The translations under genes were made by a program, and so were the position numbers. The notes beneath the pieces are model-generated. The model made no database searches and had not been told where the DNA came from. It saw only the letters and a list, made by a program, of their open reading frames with translations. From contig JAJYUB010000011.1 of assembly GCA_021792795.1 (NCBI GenBank), positions 23,701 through 87,700 of the forward strand: a DNA stretch of 64,000 nucleotides, in the 5' to 3' direction. Shown one piece after another: positions 56,045-64,000 of the stretch. How positions within the stretch are numbered: position 1 is the first letter of the stretch; every line of letters begins with the position of its first letter. Source of the stretch: Acidobacteriota bacterium (lineage in GTDB: Bacteria > Acidobacteriota > Terriglobia > Terriglobales > Acidobacteriaceae).

Positions 56045-56833
56045 ATGGAAACCGGACTCCGAAATCGTGCCGCCATCGTCGCCGCATCCAGCAAAGGAAT
56101 TGGCCGTGCCACCGCACTGGCCTTTGCGGCCGAAGGCGCGAACCTTGCGCTGTGCGCCCGCAACGCCGAGGCCCTGAACCAGGTCGCCGAAGAAGCGCGC
56201 CGAGTGTACGGCGTGGGAGTCTATACCGCGACATTCGACGTTGCCGACGACGAAGGCGTGCGCCAATTTGCCGACTCGGCCCATCGCCATTTTGGCAGGA
56301 TCGACATCTGCGTGACAAACGCCGGCGGCCCGCCCGCAAAACCCTTTGCCAAGACCACCCTGGCCGAATGGGACAGCGCGTATCATTTGAACCTGCGCAG
56401 CATTGTCTCTTTTGCCCACGCCGTGCTCCCTTGTATGCAACAGCAGCGATGGGGGCGATTCATCACCATCACCTCGATCGCCGTGAAGCAGCCCATTCTT
56501 GAGCTGGTCCTTTCCAATGCGGTGCGCACCGGGGTGCTGGGATTGGTGCGTTCGCTGGCGACGCAGTACGGTCCCGACAACATCACCATCAATAACGTCG
56601 GTCCCGGCTATACAGCAACCGACCGCGTAAAGGAACTGGCGCAAACGAACGCGCAAGCCACGGGCCGCACTGTCGCCGATTATGAAGCGCAGATGGTGAA
56701 AGACATCCCGCTGCGACGCCTTGCAAAACCGGAGGAGGTTGCAGACGCAATCGTCTGGCTTGCTTCGGAGCGCGCCGCTTACATCACCGGCCAGACCATT
56801 CTGGTGGATGGCGGCGTCTATCGCGGACTCTAG
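56045..56833 (+). CDS. SDR-family oxidoreductase lacking the canonical Tyr/Lys pair
   Basis: A 262-residue Rossmann-fold protein. The nucleotide loop reads A-S-S-K-G-I-G-R (residues 14-21) with V-T-N-A-G-G later and C-terminal D-G-G-V-Y-R-G-L. The catalytic region reads T-S-I-A-V-K-Q-P and then S-N-A-V-R, where a Y-x-x-x-K is expected; Tyr and Lys are replaced by Ser and Arg. This matches a known atypical beta-ketoacyl-reductase-like subgroup. No ribosome site is seen; TATACT ends 6 nt before the ATG, suggesting a leaderless mRNA. Confidence 0.85.
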   Translation: METGLRNRAAIVAASSKGIGRATALAFAAEGANLALCARNAEALNQVAEEARRVYGVGVYTATFDVADDEGVRQFADSAHRHFGRIDICVTNAGGPPAKPFAKTTLAEWDSAYHLNLRSIVSFAHAVLPCMQQQRWGRFITITSIAVKQPILELVLSNAVRTGVLGLVRSLATQYGPDNITINNVGPGYTATDRVKELAQTNAQATGRTVADYEAQMVKDIPLRRLAKPEEVADAIVWLASERAAYITGQTILVDGGVYRGL

Positions 56834-56853
56834 CGTTTGGCTTGCCCCTTTTA

Positions 56854-59076
56854 TCACGGTAAGGCAAATGCAATGTAGAAGCCTTCAAGCGGCACTTTGT
56901 CCACTTTGCTGCCCGCCGCGGCAATCACTACATACTGCTTTCCATCGACCATATACGTAGCGGGCGTCGCTACGCCAGGAGCCGGCAAATCGCCCTTCCA
57001 TAGCAGCGCGCCGGTTCGACTGTTGAACGCTCGAAATGTTTTGTCATAGGCTGTAGCTCCGATGAAGAGCAAGCCCCCTGCAGTGACCACCGGTCCGCCG
57101 TAATTTTCCGATCCTGTATTCGTCATTCCTTTCGCTGCCAGCGCGGGATATTCTCCCAGAGGAACCTTCCAAAGATATTTTCCCGTATTCAGGTCAATTG
57201 CATTCAACGTTCCCCACGGCGTCGCGATCGCAGGATAGCCATCCGGATCGAGGAACCGCCGATATCCGGTAAAGCTATAACCGCCGCTCCCCTGATCCGA
57301 GCCAGGCGCACGCGTGGGCCCAGTTTCAGCCTGCACTGCCGTCTTTGCGGAGTGCATCTGCGGGCCGTTCTTCAAGTAGTCCAGCAACGCGACCAGGTCA
57401 CTGCCATTCACGTTGGGAAATGGAGGCATCCTGCCGCCGCCCTGATGAATTTTGCTTGCAATCTGCTCCGTCGTCATTCGCTTGTCGATGCCCATCAACG
57501 AAGGAAACGTGGGTGGAGAGCCAGACCGATCTGGGCCGTGGCAGAGGCCGCATTGATTCCGATATATTTTCTCGCCCTGGCTCGCGGCCGCCTTGCTGCG
57601 GACCAATCCTCCCGTCCAGGCCATTTCATTGGAGTTGATATAGATCACGCCCGTCGAAGGATCTACCGCAGGCCCTCCCCATTCCGCACCGCCATCGAAG
57701 CCGGGAAATACGATCGTCTGTCGATCCAAACTCAAAGGAACAAATTGCCCATCGCTGCGAAATGTTTTGAACTTCTTCTCCGCCCATGCATGCGCTTCCG
57801 GGGTGCGATTCGTCAGCATGTCCGCAGTCAGCAACTGCCGGGCATAGGGCTTCGGGGCCGTCGGCAAGGGTTGTGTCAGCGCAGCTACCTCTCCTGGCAC
57901 TGTACTGGCGGGATATTTCCGCTCCTCGATTGGAAACAGCGACTGGCCAGTGACGCGATTGAACAGGTAGACATACCCCTGCTTGGTTGTCTGTGCTACT
58001 GCGTCAATGCGTTTGCCGTCGTGCTCCACCGTCAGCAGCGCTGGGGCCGCTGGAAAATCACGGTCCCAAATATCGTGATGGACCCCCTGAAAATACCAAA
58101 GGCGCTTTCCAGTAGTGGCGTCGAGCGCGAGCAACGTGTCGGCAAATAAATCGTCGCCGATGCGATCTCCGCCGTAAAAATCGAATACTGCTGAACCAGT
58201 GGGCACATACACAATGCCTCGCCGGGTATCGACCGTCATGCCGGCCCAGTTGTTGGCGGACCCTGCCGTCTTCCACGCGCCTTTCGGCCAGGTGTTGTAT
58301 CCAAATTCGCCTGGCCGCGGAATGGTGCGGAATCGCCAAACGAGTTTGCCCGTGCGGACATCGAAGGCCCGGATATCTCCGAGCGGCGCAGGATGCGTTT
58401 CCGGCTCCATGGCGCCCATGATGATCAGGTTTTTGTAGACGGTGCCAGGCGTGGTGATCGCCAGAGATTGCAAACGATAATCGCGGCCAAGCCCCTTGCG
58501 CAGATCGATTCTGCCGTCTTCCCCAAACGACCGAATGGGCTTGCCTGTGGCGGGATCGAGCGCGTACAGAAAATTCATGACACCGGCAAGGAGCCTGCTC
58601 TGCTTGCCGTTCGTCCAGTATGCAAGGCCACGCATCGGACCCGTACCTGCAATTCCAGAATCGAATTTCCAAAGCAATCTGCCAGACTTGGCATCAAGCG
58701 CAATGACTTTCTGACTGGACGTATACGCGTAGAGAACGCGACCGATCGCAAGCGGACTTGTCTCCAGCCCGCCCTTTTCTCCTGTGTCAAATGCCCACAC
58801 CATCCGCAGCTTACCCACGTTCTGCCGGTTGATTTGAAACAGAGAGGAAGAATGGTCGTTCGCGGCCTGACCGCCGTACATGGGCCAGTCAACCGATTGC
58901 CCAGTCTTCGGTCCCGCATGGGAGGCAATTACATGCGCGAGCGGAAACGCGGCCCAGGCTGCCAGGCCAAGAGCGGCGACGGAAGCTCGAACCAGATTGC
59001 CTTTTTTCGTTTTGGACGTGAGAGGTCCCATTGCTCGTCGATTGTTGCACGATCCAGCCATTGCTTTTGCGCGCAT
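56854..59076 (-). CDS. PQQ-dependent dehydrogenase with inserted cytochrome c
   Basis: A 740-residue exported quinoprotein. After a basic N-terminus and one hydrophobic segment (about 30-50), a beta-propeller shows repeated tryptophan-docking units (A-L-D-A-K-S-G-R-L-L-W; F-D-V-R-T-G-K-L-V-W; L-D-A-T-T-G-K-R-L-W). A cytochrome c domain is inserted near 505-585 with C-G-L-C-H and a distal Met in G-G-R-M-P-P-F, and the propeller resumes after it. It oxidises a sugar or alcohol in the periplasm and passes electrons to the cytochrome. Starts at 59061 or 59031 are also possible. No pqq genes are in the window. Confidence 0.9.
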   Translation of the reverse strand: MRAKAMAGSCNNRRAMGPLTSKTKKGNLVRASVAALGLAAWAAFPLAHVIASHAGPKTGQSVDWPMYGGQAANDHSSSLFQINRQNVGKLRMVWAFDTGEKGGLETSPLAIGRVLYAYTSSQKVIALDAKSGRLLWKFDSGIAGTGPMRGLAYWTNGKQSRLLAGVMNFLYALDPATGKPIRSFGEDGRIDLRKGLGRDYRLQSLAITTPGTVYKNLIIMGAMEPETHPAPLGDIRAFDVRTGKLVWRFRTIPRPGEFGYNTWPKGAWKTAGSANNWAGMTVDTRRGIVYVPTGSAVFDFYGGDRIGDDLFADTLLALDATTGKRLWYFQGVHHDIWDRDFPAAPALLTVEHDGKRIDAVAQTTKQGYVYLFNRVTGQSLFPIEERKYPASTVPGEVAALTQPLPTAPKPYARQLLTADMLTNRTPEAHAWAEKKFKTFRSDGQFVPLSLDRQTIVFPGFDGGAEWGGPAVDPSTGVIYINSNEMAWTGGLVRSKAAASQGEKIYRNQCGLCHGPDRSGSPPTFPSLMGIDKRMTTEQIASKIHQGGGRMPPFPNVNGSDLVALLDYLKNGPQMHSAKTAVQAETGPTRAPGSDQGSGGYSFTGYRRFLDPDGYPAIATPWGTLNAIDLNTGKYLWKVPLGEYPALAAKGMTNTGSENYGGPVVTAGGLLFIGATAYDKTFRAFNSRTGALLWKGDLPAPGVATPATYMVDGKQYVVIAAAGSKVDKVPLEGFYIAFALP

Positions 59077-59101
59077 GTGGCCGCCAGAGTTGCGCTCGGC
59101 A

Positions 59102-60256
59102 TTATTCCTGGATCACGGCCTTCACCAGGTTGCGCGGATGGTCGACGTTGCGCCCATGCAGCATGGCAATCTGATAGGCGAAAAACTGCAGCGGAATGAC
59201 CTCGCAGATGGGCAGCAGGTATTCGCTGCATTGAGGGACGAAAACGCAATGCTGGCTGAACTGCGGCACTTCTTTGTCACCCTCATTTGCCAGCGCAAAG
59301 ACCTGCGCGCCCTGCTGACGCATGTCTTTTAGCAACTGCACCACTTTGGAATAGCGCAGCAGCGAATCGTGGTCCCTGGGGTCATGCGTCGCCAGAACGA
59401 CCAGCGGGGTTTCCGGCCCCACCAGCGCATTCGGCCCGTGTTTCAGTTCGCCCGCCGGATAGCCCTCGGCATGTGTATAGGACGACTCTTTCAGCTTGAG
59501 CGCTCCCTCGCGCGCAATGGAGTAATGAATCCCGCGGCCCAGGAACAGAAAGGCGGAAGCTTCGCGATAACTGGCTGCCAGTTCCTGCACTTGCTGCTCC
59601 CATGCGGGCAACGCCTTGGCAATCACCTCCGGTAGCGCAAGCGCTTCAGCACACATGGAGTCGGCGACATGCATCGTCATGCGGCCGCGCTGATGGGCGA
59701 GCGAAAGCGACAGGAGATACAGAACGAGCAGTTGGCCGGTGAAACTCTTGGTCGCGGGAATCGCTTTCTCCGGCCCGGCGCAAACTGGAAGACTCGCCCG
59801 CGCTTCTTTCGCCATGGAGGAGTCATTGTGATTGGTGATGGCCGCCGTCTGCATCCCGCGCGAGTGTGCCTCGCGCAACGCAGCCAAAGTGTCGGCAGTC
59901 TCTCCGGACTGCGAGATGACAATGACGGCGGGGTTGTGCAAGGTGTGCGTCGAACGATAACAATACTCGCTGGCGTACTCTACATCGACGGCCAAGCCGG
60001 CAATGTCTTCCAGCATGATTTCACCGGCCAGTCCAGCATGACGGCTGGAACCGCTGGCGGCGACAACGATGCGTTCATGGCCGAGCAGGGCGCTGTGGGC
60101 CGCCAGCATGGGCTCGCGGGCCAGCCTGCCATCTCGCGTGTAGTAGGCGAGCGTGTCGGCAAGCGCCTGCGGCTGTTCGAAAATTTCGCGCAGCATGACA
60201 TGGGGAAACTGCCGCGTCGTATCGAAAATGGGAGCGTGGGTCGAGTCGATGGTCAT
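59102..60256 (-). CDS. SIS-domain aminotransferase-like protein (GlmS isomerase half)
   Basis: A 384-residue protein equal to the isomerase half of glucosamine-6-phosphate synthase without the N-terminal glutaminase. The E-I-F-E-Q-P-Q segment, two SIS modules (A-S-G-S-S-R-H-A; I-S-Q-S-G-E-T-A-D-T), the K-L-K-E-S-S-Y-T-H-A-E-G-Y-P-A-G-E-L-K-H-G-P block and the C-terminal D-H-P-R-N-L-V-K-A-V match GlmS. Without glutaminase it would need free ammonia or act as a deaminase/isomerase on amino sugars. It ends 26 nt before the PQQ dehydrogenase on the same strand. The ribosome site is poor. Confidence 0.88.
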   Translation of the reverse strand: MTIDSTHAPIFDTTRQFPHVMLREIFEQPQALADTLAYYTRDGRLAREPMLAAHSALLGHERIVVAASGSSRHAGLAGEIMLEDIAGLAVDVEYASEYCYRSTHTLHNPAVIVISQSGETADTLAALREAHSRGMQTAAITNHNDSSMAKEARASLPVCAGPEKAIPATKSFTGQLLVLYLLSLSLAHQRGRMTMHVADSMCAEALALPEVIAKALPAWEQQVQELAASYREASAFLFLGRGIHYSIAREGALKLKESSYTHAEGYPAGELKHGPNALVGPETPLVVLATHDPRDHDSLLRYSKVVQLLKDMRQQGAQVFALANEGDKEVPQFSQHCVFVPQCSEYLLPICEVIPLQFFAYQIAMLHGRNVDHPRNLVKAVIQE

Positions 60257-60744
60257 AGGAAGATCACAAGGAGCAGTGTCAGGCAGGCGCAGAAAAAAAC
60301 ATCCGCATACAGGTTCGTCGATCGCCCCGGGCCTGGACTCGCTCGTTACCCTATTCTAACGATTTATTCCCCGCTGCTGGCACAGGCGCGATAGAAAGTC
60401 CTTCCGGCACGCCAAGGTGAATCTGCCGGTCGCGCTCCAGATCTACCATCCATGGTTTCTCATGAATACATCTTGCGGACCGGCGCGATGTACGCCGCCA
60501 GGCCCTCGCCCGCCGGGTTCGGCTGGTTCTACAAAGTCGTCTTTGCCTTCGCCCGTGCCGCCAACCGACAAGTCAGTGCGATCAAAAAAACAACTGCGGT
60601 TATGCATGATGAAATTCATCGCCACTCGCGCACTTGTTCAGTTCTTGATCCAGTGGACATGACAGGCGAAGACGCGGGTAAGATGGTCTCTGGTACAGTT
60701 TCGGAGAAAACAGGTACCGGTTCCATGGATGGAGGTCATGCATC
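60257..60744. other. 488-nt gap with a possible gene remnant
   Basis: No complete gene was found. On the minus strand, 60356-60447 reads open as P-W-M-V-D-L-E-R-D-R-Q-I-H-L-G-V-P-E-G and ends in a stop, which has coding character but no recognised family and no start. The right end holds the ribosome site for the arabinofuranosidase gene (GGAGG at about 60731) and a TACAGT that could be its -10. The rest shows nothing definite. Confidence 0.4.
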
Positions 60745-62676
60745 ATGCTTCGATCGATTCGCATACTTTGGGGAACTGTCTTCGGCGCCATGATGTTGGC
60801 GCCTGTTTTGTTTGCGCAGCCGCAGCCTTCCAGCCATAGCGCGGGAACTGTGTTGCGGATCCAGATGAACAAGCCCGTGGCGCAGGTCAGCCCAACTCTT
60901 TATGGACTGATGACCGAGGAGATCAACCATTCCTACGACGGCGGAATCTATGCGGAGCTGGTGCGCAATCGGGCCTTTCAGGACAATTCGAATCATCCCG
61001 ACCATTGGCGGATCGTACGGGATGGAAATGCCCGCGCTTCCATGCAGATTGACAAGACCACTGGGCCCAGCGCTGCGCTGTCCAGCAGCCTGAAGTTGAC
61101 CGTGCAGCAGGCGGACGACGCCGATGCTGCGGGCATCGTCAACGACGGCTATTGGGGCATCCCGCTCCGAGCCAACACCACCTACGCAGGTTCGTTCTAT
61201 GCCAAGGCCGATCACGATGCGTCCGGCCCGGTGACGATGAGTCTGGTGAACAACAATACCGGCGCAGTAGTCGCAACAGTTATGGTTCCGTCGCTGACAG
61301 CAGAGTGGAAGCAATATAAAGTGACGTTGCAGACCGGGCAAATTGCGACCACGGCCAGCAATCATCTGGTGCTGTCGGTCACGCGGCCGGGAGCTGTCTG
61401 GTTCAGTCTGGTGTCGCTGTTTCCGCCAACCTACGACAACACTCCCAACGGGAACCGCATCGACTTGATGGAGAAGCTGGCTGCCATGCACCCGGCATTT
61501 TTGCGTTTGCCCGGCGGCAATTTTCTGGAAGGCGATCGCATTCGAGACTGGTACGACTGGAAGAAGACCCTTGGCCCGCTGCTGGACCGTCCGACCCATC
61601 CAAGTCCGTGGCGATATCGCAGCTCAGACGGATTGGGGCTGCTGGAATTTCTGGAATGGTGCCAGGACCTGCACATGCAGCCGGTGCTGGCCGTGTATGC
61701 CGGCTACTCCCTGAGAGGGGAACATGTGGCGCCGGGACCGGACCTTGCGCCCTACGTGCAAAGCGCTCTCGATGAAATCCAATACGTCACGGGCGGCGCC
61801 GATACAAAATGGGGCGCGGTGCGGGCCGAGGACGGCCATCCCGCACCATTCCCGCTGACCTATGTGGAGGTTGGCAACGAGGACGAATTCGACCGATCCG
61901 GCAGCTATGATGCAAGGTTTGCCCAATTCTTCGATGCCATCAGGAAAGCCTATCCCAAACTGCAAGTGATCGCGACTGCCCCGGTGAAGGGACGAACGCC
62001 AGACGTGATCGACGACCATTTCTATCGGACCGCGCAGGAGTTTTTCGAGGACACGCATCATTACGACAAGACGGACCGGAGCGGCCCGAAGATATTCGTT
62101 GGGGAGTGGGCCACCATGGAGGGAACGCCCACGCCAGATATGGGTGCCGCATTGGCCGATGCCGCGTGGTTGACCGGCCTGGAGCGCAACAGCGACATTG
62201 TGATCATGGCGAGCTATGCTCCGCTGTTCATCAACGTAAATCCTGGGGCGTCGCAATGGGTCCCGGACCTGATCGGCTACGATGCCGTCCATAGTTACGG
62301 CTCACCCGGCTACTATGCCCAGGCGATGTTCAGCAATCATCTTGGCAATGAAGTAGTGGATTCCAGCCTGAAGGGCGATGCTCCCCTGCTTTTCTATTCG
62401 GCAACCCGCGACGAGTCGAAACGGACGTTATATCTAAAGGTCGTCAACGCTTCCTCGAAACCGCTGCCTCTCGAAATTCAACTGATCGGCAAAGACAAGC
62501 CTCAGGGAACGGCCGCAGTCACTACATTGAGCGGGCACTCCATGGAGGAGACCAACTCACTTGCCGAGCCGGCAAGAATCTTGCCGGTCAAAAGCGCGAT
62601 CACGGACGTTTCCTCCGACTGGAAGCGCATTTTTCCGGCATACTCGATTGAGATAATCGAAGTCCACATGCGATAG
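60745..62676 (+). CDS. Alpha-L-arabinofuranosidase, GH51
   Basis: A 643-residue secreted retaining glycosidase that removes arabinose from hemicellulose or pectin side chains. After a signal peptide (residues 1-24), an N-terminal carbohydrate-binding-like jelly roll (about 80-215) precedes the barrel. The acid/base is E379 in V-E-V-G-N-E-D-E-F and the nucleophile E454 in F-V-G-E-W-A-T; a C-terminal beta domain ends the protein. GGAGG lies 9-10 nt before the ATG. It is followed 11 nt later by an aldose epimerase. Confidence 0.93.
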   Translation: MLRSIRILWGTVFGAMMLAPVLFAQPQPSSHSAGTVLRIQMNKPVAQVSPTLYGLMTEEINHSYDGGIYAELVRNRAFQDNSNHPDHWRIVRDGNARASMQIDKTTGPSAALSSSLKLTVQQADDADAAGIVNDGYWGIPLRANTTYAGSFYAKADHDASGPVTMSLVNNNTGAVVATVMVPSLTAEWKQYKVTLQTGQIATTASNHLVLSVTRPGAVWFSLVSLFPPTYDNTPNGNRIDLMEKLAAMHPAFLRLPGGNFLEGDRIRDWYDWKKTLGPLLDRPTHPSPWRYRSSDGLGLLEFLEWCQDLHMQPVLAVYAGYSLRGEHVAPGPDLAPYVQSALDEIQYVTGGADTKWGAVRAEDGHPAPFPLTYVEVGNEDEFDRSGSYDARFAQFFDAIRKAYPKLQVIATAPVKGRTPDVIDDHFYRTAQEFFEDTHHYDKTDRSGPKIFVGEWATMEGTPTPDMGAALADAAWLTGLERNSDIVIMASYAPLFINVNPGASQWVPDLIGYDAVHSYGSPGYYAQAMFSNHLGNEVVDSSLKGDAPLLFYSATRDESKRTLYLKVVNASSKPLPLEIQLIGKDKPQGTAAVTTLSGHSMEETNSLAEPARILPVKSAITDVSSDWKRIFPAYSIEIIEVHMR

Positions 62677-62687
62677 AGGAGTTCTAA

Positions 62688-63824
62688 GTGGCCATTCATC
62701 GGGTAGGCCGCACGGCATTCGCGTATATTGGCTTGTTGTGCATTTTGGGTCTCGAAGGGTTGTGTATGCAGGCGGAAGTAAAAAAGTCGACCTTCGGCGC
62801 CATGCCGGACGGAACGACAATTTATGTTTTTGAGTTGCAAGAAGGCGCATTGAAGGCCCGCGTCATGACCTATGGCGCGCGTCTTGTCTCGCTGGAAGTT
62901 CCCGACCGTAACGGAAAGGTCGCGGATGTCGTGCTGGGGTACGACTCTCTTGCGCCGTATCTCAGTGATCCAAAAACATACTTTGGCGCGATCGTCGGGC
63001 GCTACGGCAATCGCATTGGTCATGGCACATTTGTTCTGGGTGGAAAGCGGTACGAAGTGCCGAAGAACGACGGCGACAACAGTCTTCACGGCGGAACAAT
63101 CGGATTCGACAAGCGGGTGTGGACGGCCCATGAAATTCCGCATGGAGTGGAACTGACTCTGATCAGCAAGAATGGAGATCAGGGCTATCCCGGGACCCTA
63201 ACCAGCCGCGTGCGATATACCCTGAGCGCGCATGCCCTGAAAATCGAATATTTCGCGACGACGGATGCCGATACCGTGCTGAACCTGACCAACCATAGCT
63301 ATTTCAATCTGGCTGGCGAAGGCGAGGGGAACATCCTGGATAACGTGCTGACCATCCCGGCGGACCGGTACACTCCTGTCAATGCGGGACTGATTCCCGC
63401 CGGAGAATTGGCTCCCGTTGCGGGTACGCCTTTCGATTTTCGTACACCAACGGCGATCGGGAAGCGAATCGACCAGGACAATGAACAACTGAAATTCGCG
63501 AGAGGATACGACCAGAACTTTGTGCTGGATGCTTCGACGGATGGTCAGAGCATGCATCAAGCTGCCCGCGTGCTGGATCCGAAGAGCGGCCGGACAATGA
63601 CGGTCGCAACGACGCAACCCGGCGTGCAGTTCTATTCCGGAAATTTCCTCGACGGCACGGCCCATGGCAAGCACGGACATGTCTATGAGAAACGCGCCGC
63701 GTTATGTTTGGAAACGCAGCATTTTCCCGATTCTCCGAACCAACCGACATTCCCGTCAACAGAACTCAAGCCCGGCCAGACATTTCACAGCGTCACGGAA
63801 TATATTTTCTCGACGGAACAATAA
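62688..63824 (+). CDS. galM: Aldose 1-epimerase, exported form
   Basis: Interconverts the anomers of aldoses (378 residues). The active-site His residues are in S-L-H-G-G and N-H-S-Y-F-N-L-A-G, and the catalytic Glu in L-E-T-Q-H-F-P-D-S-P-N. A hydrophobic stretch at about 9-26 suggests export, unlike cytosolic E. coli GalM, which fits a role next to an extracellular arabinosidase. The GTG start at 62688 has GAGGA 7-8 nt upstream. It is the second gene of a two-gene operon. Confidence 0.93.
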   Translation: MAIHRVGRTAFAYIGLLCILGLEGLCMQAEVKKSTFGAMPDGTTIYVFELQEGALKARVMTYGARLVSLEVPDRNGKVADVVLGYDSLAPYLSDPKTYFGAIVGRYGNRIGHGTFVLGGKRYEVPKNDGDNSLHGGTIGFDKRVWTAHEIPHGVELTLISKNGDQGYPGTLTSRVRYTLSAHALKIEYFATTDADTVLNLTNHSYFNLAGEGEGNILDNVLTIPADRYTPVNAGLIPAGELAPVAGTPFDFRTPTAIGKRIDQDNEQLKFARGYDQNFVLDASTDGQSMHQAARVLDPKSGRTMTVATTQPGVQFYSGNFLDGTAHGKHGHVYEKRAALCLETQHFPDSPNQPTFPSTELKPGQTFHSVTEYIFSTEQ

Positions 63825-63933
63825 ACTCTCCTCGAATCTTGAGCATGTTGACGCTTGGGTAGACCCAGGACTTTATAGCATTTTATCCGATGGTGTAGAG
63901 TAATAGAGGCGATGATCCGCGACATGAGACCAC

Positions 63934-64000
63934 ATGGCGCGACCGTATTCGGATGATCTACGAAGGAAGCTGCTGGAGGCTCACGACCGGGGTGAGGCCA
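63934..64000 (+). CDS. IS630-family transposase, N-terminus (cut by window end)
   Basis: The 22 visible residues, starting M-A-R-P-Y-S-D-D-L-R-R-K-L-L, match the start of IS630-type transposases, whose first part is a helix-turn-helix. The gene runs past the window, so integrity cannot be judged. The IS end should lie in 63825-63933, but no terminal inverted repeat could be paired because the other end is not present. Confidence 0.7.
   Translation, partial: MARPYSDDLRRKLLEAHDRGEA

Noticed and set aside
60417..60793. Short plus-strand frames before the arabinofuranosidase gene
   Set aside because: No ribosome site, overlap with the clear GH51 start, and no recognisable domain.

Overview
The window looks like chromosomal DNA of an Acidobacteriota bacterium, probably class Terriglobia. 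This is inferred from gene content (zf-HC2/HEAT anti-sigma protein, CusCBA-type efflux locus with a small membrane protein at its head, bactofilin, GH29 and GH51 glycosidases, a PQQ dehydrogenase with an inserted cytochrome c, a fadNAE-type beta-oxidation operon) and from moderately high GC. No rRNA gene or plasmid/phage backbone is visible. Gene density is high on both strands and no CRISPR array was seen.

Region 1 (1-25.4 kb) is mostly housekeeping: a YqeY protein, an RNase HI with an extra C-terminal AF2212/DUF104-like domain, an ECF sigma / anti-sigma(HEAT) / double-PDZ trio, an MFS carboxylate transporter, a tolC-cusB-cusA efflux operon, two small proteins of unknown function, folD-coaE, an HtrA protease, an outer-membrane barrel, RNase R, bactofilin, pirin, and a purL-purF-GNAT operon with overlapping genes. 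A 200-bp element with imperfect terminal inverted repeats sits between the first two genes. The region ends at a tRNA-Pro(CGG).

Region 2 (25.4-33.8 kb), directly downstream of the tRNA, is an L-fucose utilisation cluster. It holds a FucP-type symporter with an RbsD/FucU-family protein and the 3' scrap of a carboxylesterase (minus strand), then a divergent LacI regulator, a Tat-exported GH29 alpha-L-fucosidase, an aldo/keto reductase, a zinc dehydrogenase and a second RbsD/FucU-like protein (plus strand). It has a near-consensus promoter for the fucosidase, a perfect 16-bp palindrome, and two copies of a 34-bp repeat.

Region 3 (33.9-50.5 kb) is acyl-CoA and aromatic amino-acid catabolism. etfB-etfA-EMR (ETF:menaquinone reductase) is followed by a SIRT5-like sirtuin in one apparent operon. 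An acyl-CoA dehydrogenase converges on a seven-gene run hppD - FAH - hmgA - flavin reductase - fadN - fadA - fadE, and phhA is divergent from hppD. Together these would carry phenylalanine through tyrosine and homogentisate to fumarate and acetoacetate, degrade fatty acids, and pass the electrons via ETF to the quinone pool. Maleylacetoacetate isomerase is not in the window.

Region 4 (50.5-64 kb) is mixed: PhoU, MarR, an atypical LuxR-type response regulator with a PilZ protein, ThiD, RlpA, a transposase remnant fused to a foreign signal peptide, a cupin, an SDR without the usual Tyr/Lys pair, a PQQ dehydrogenase with a glutaminase-less GlmS-like SIS protein, a GH51 arabinofuranosidase with aldose epimerase, and the start of an IS630-type transposase cut by the window edge.
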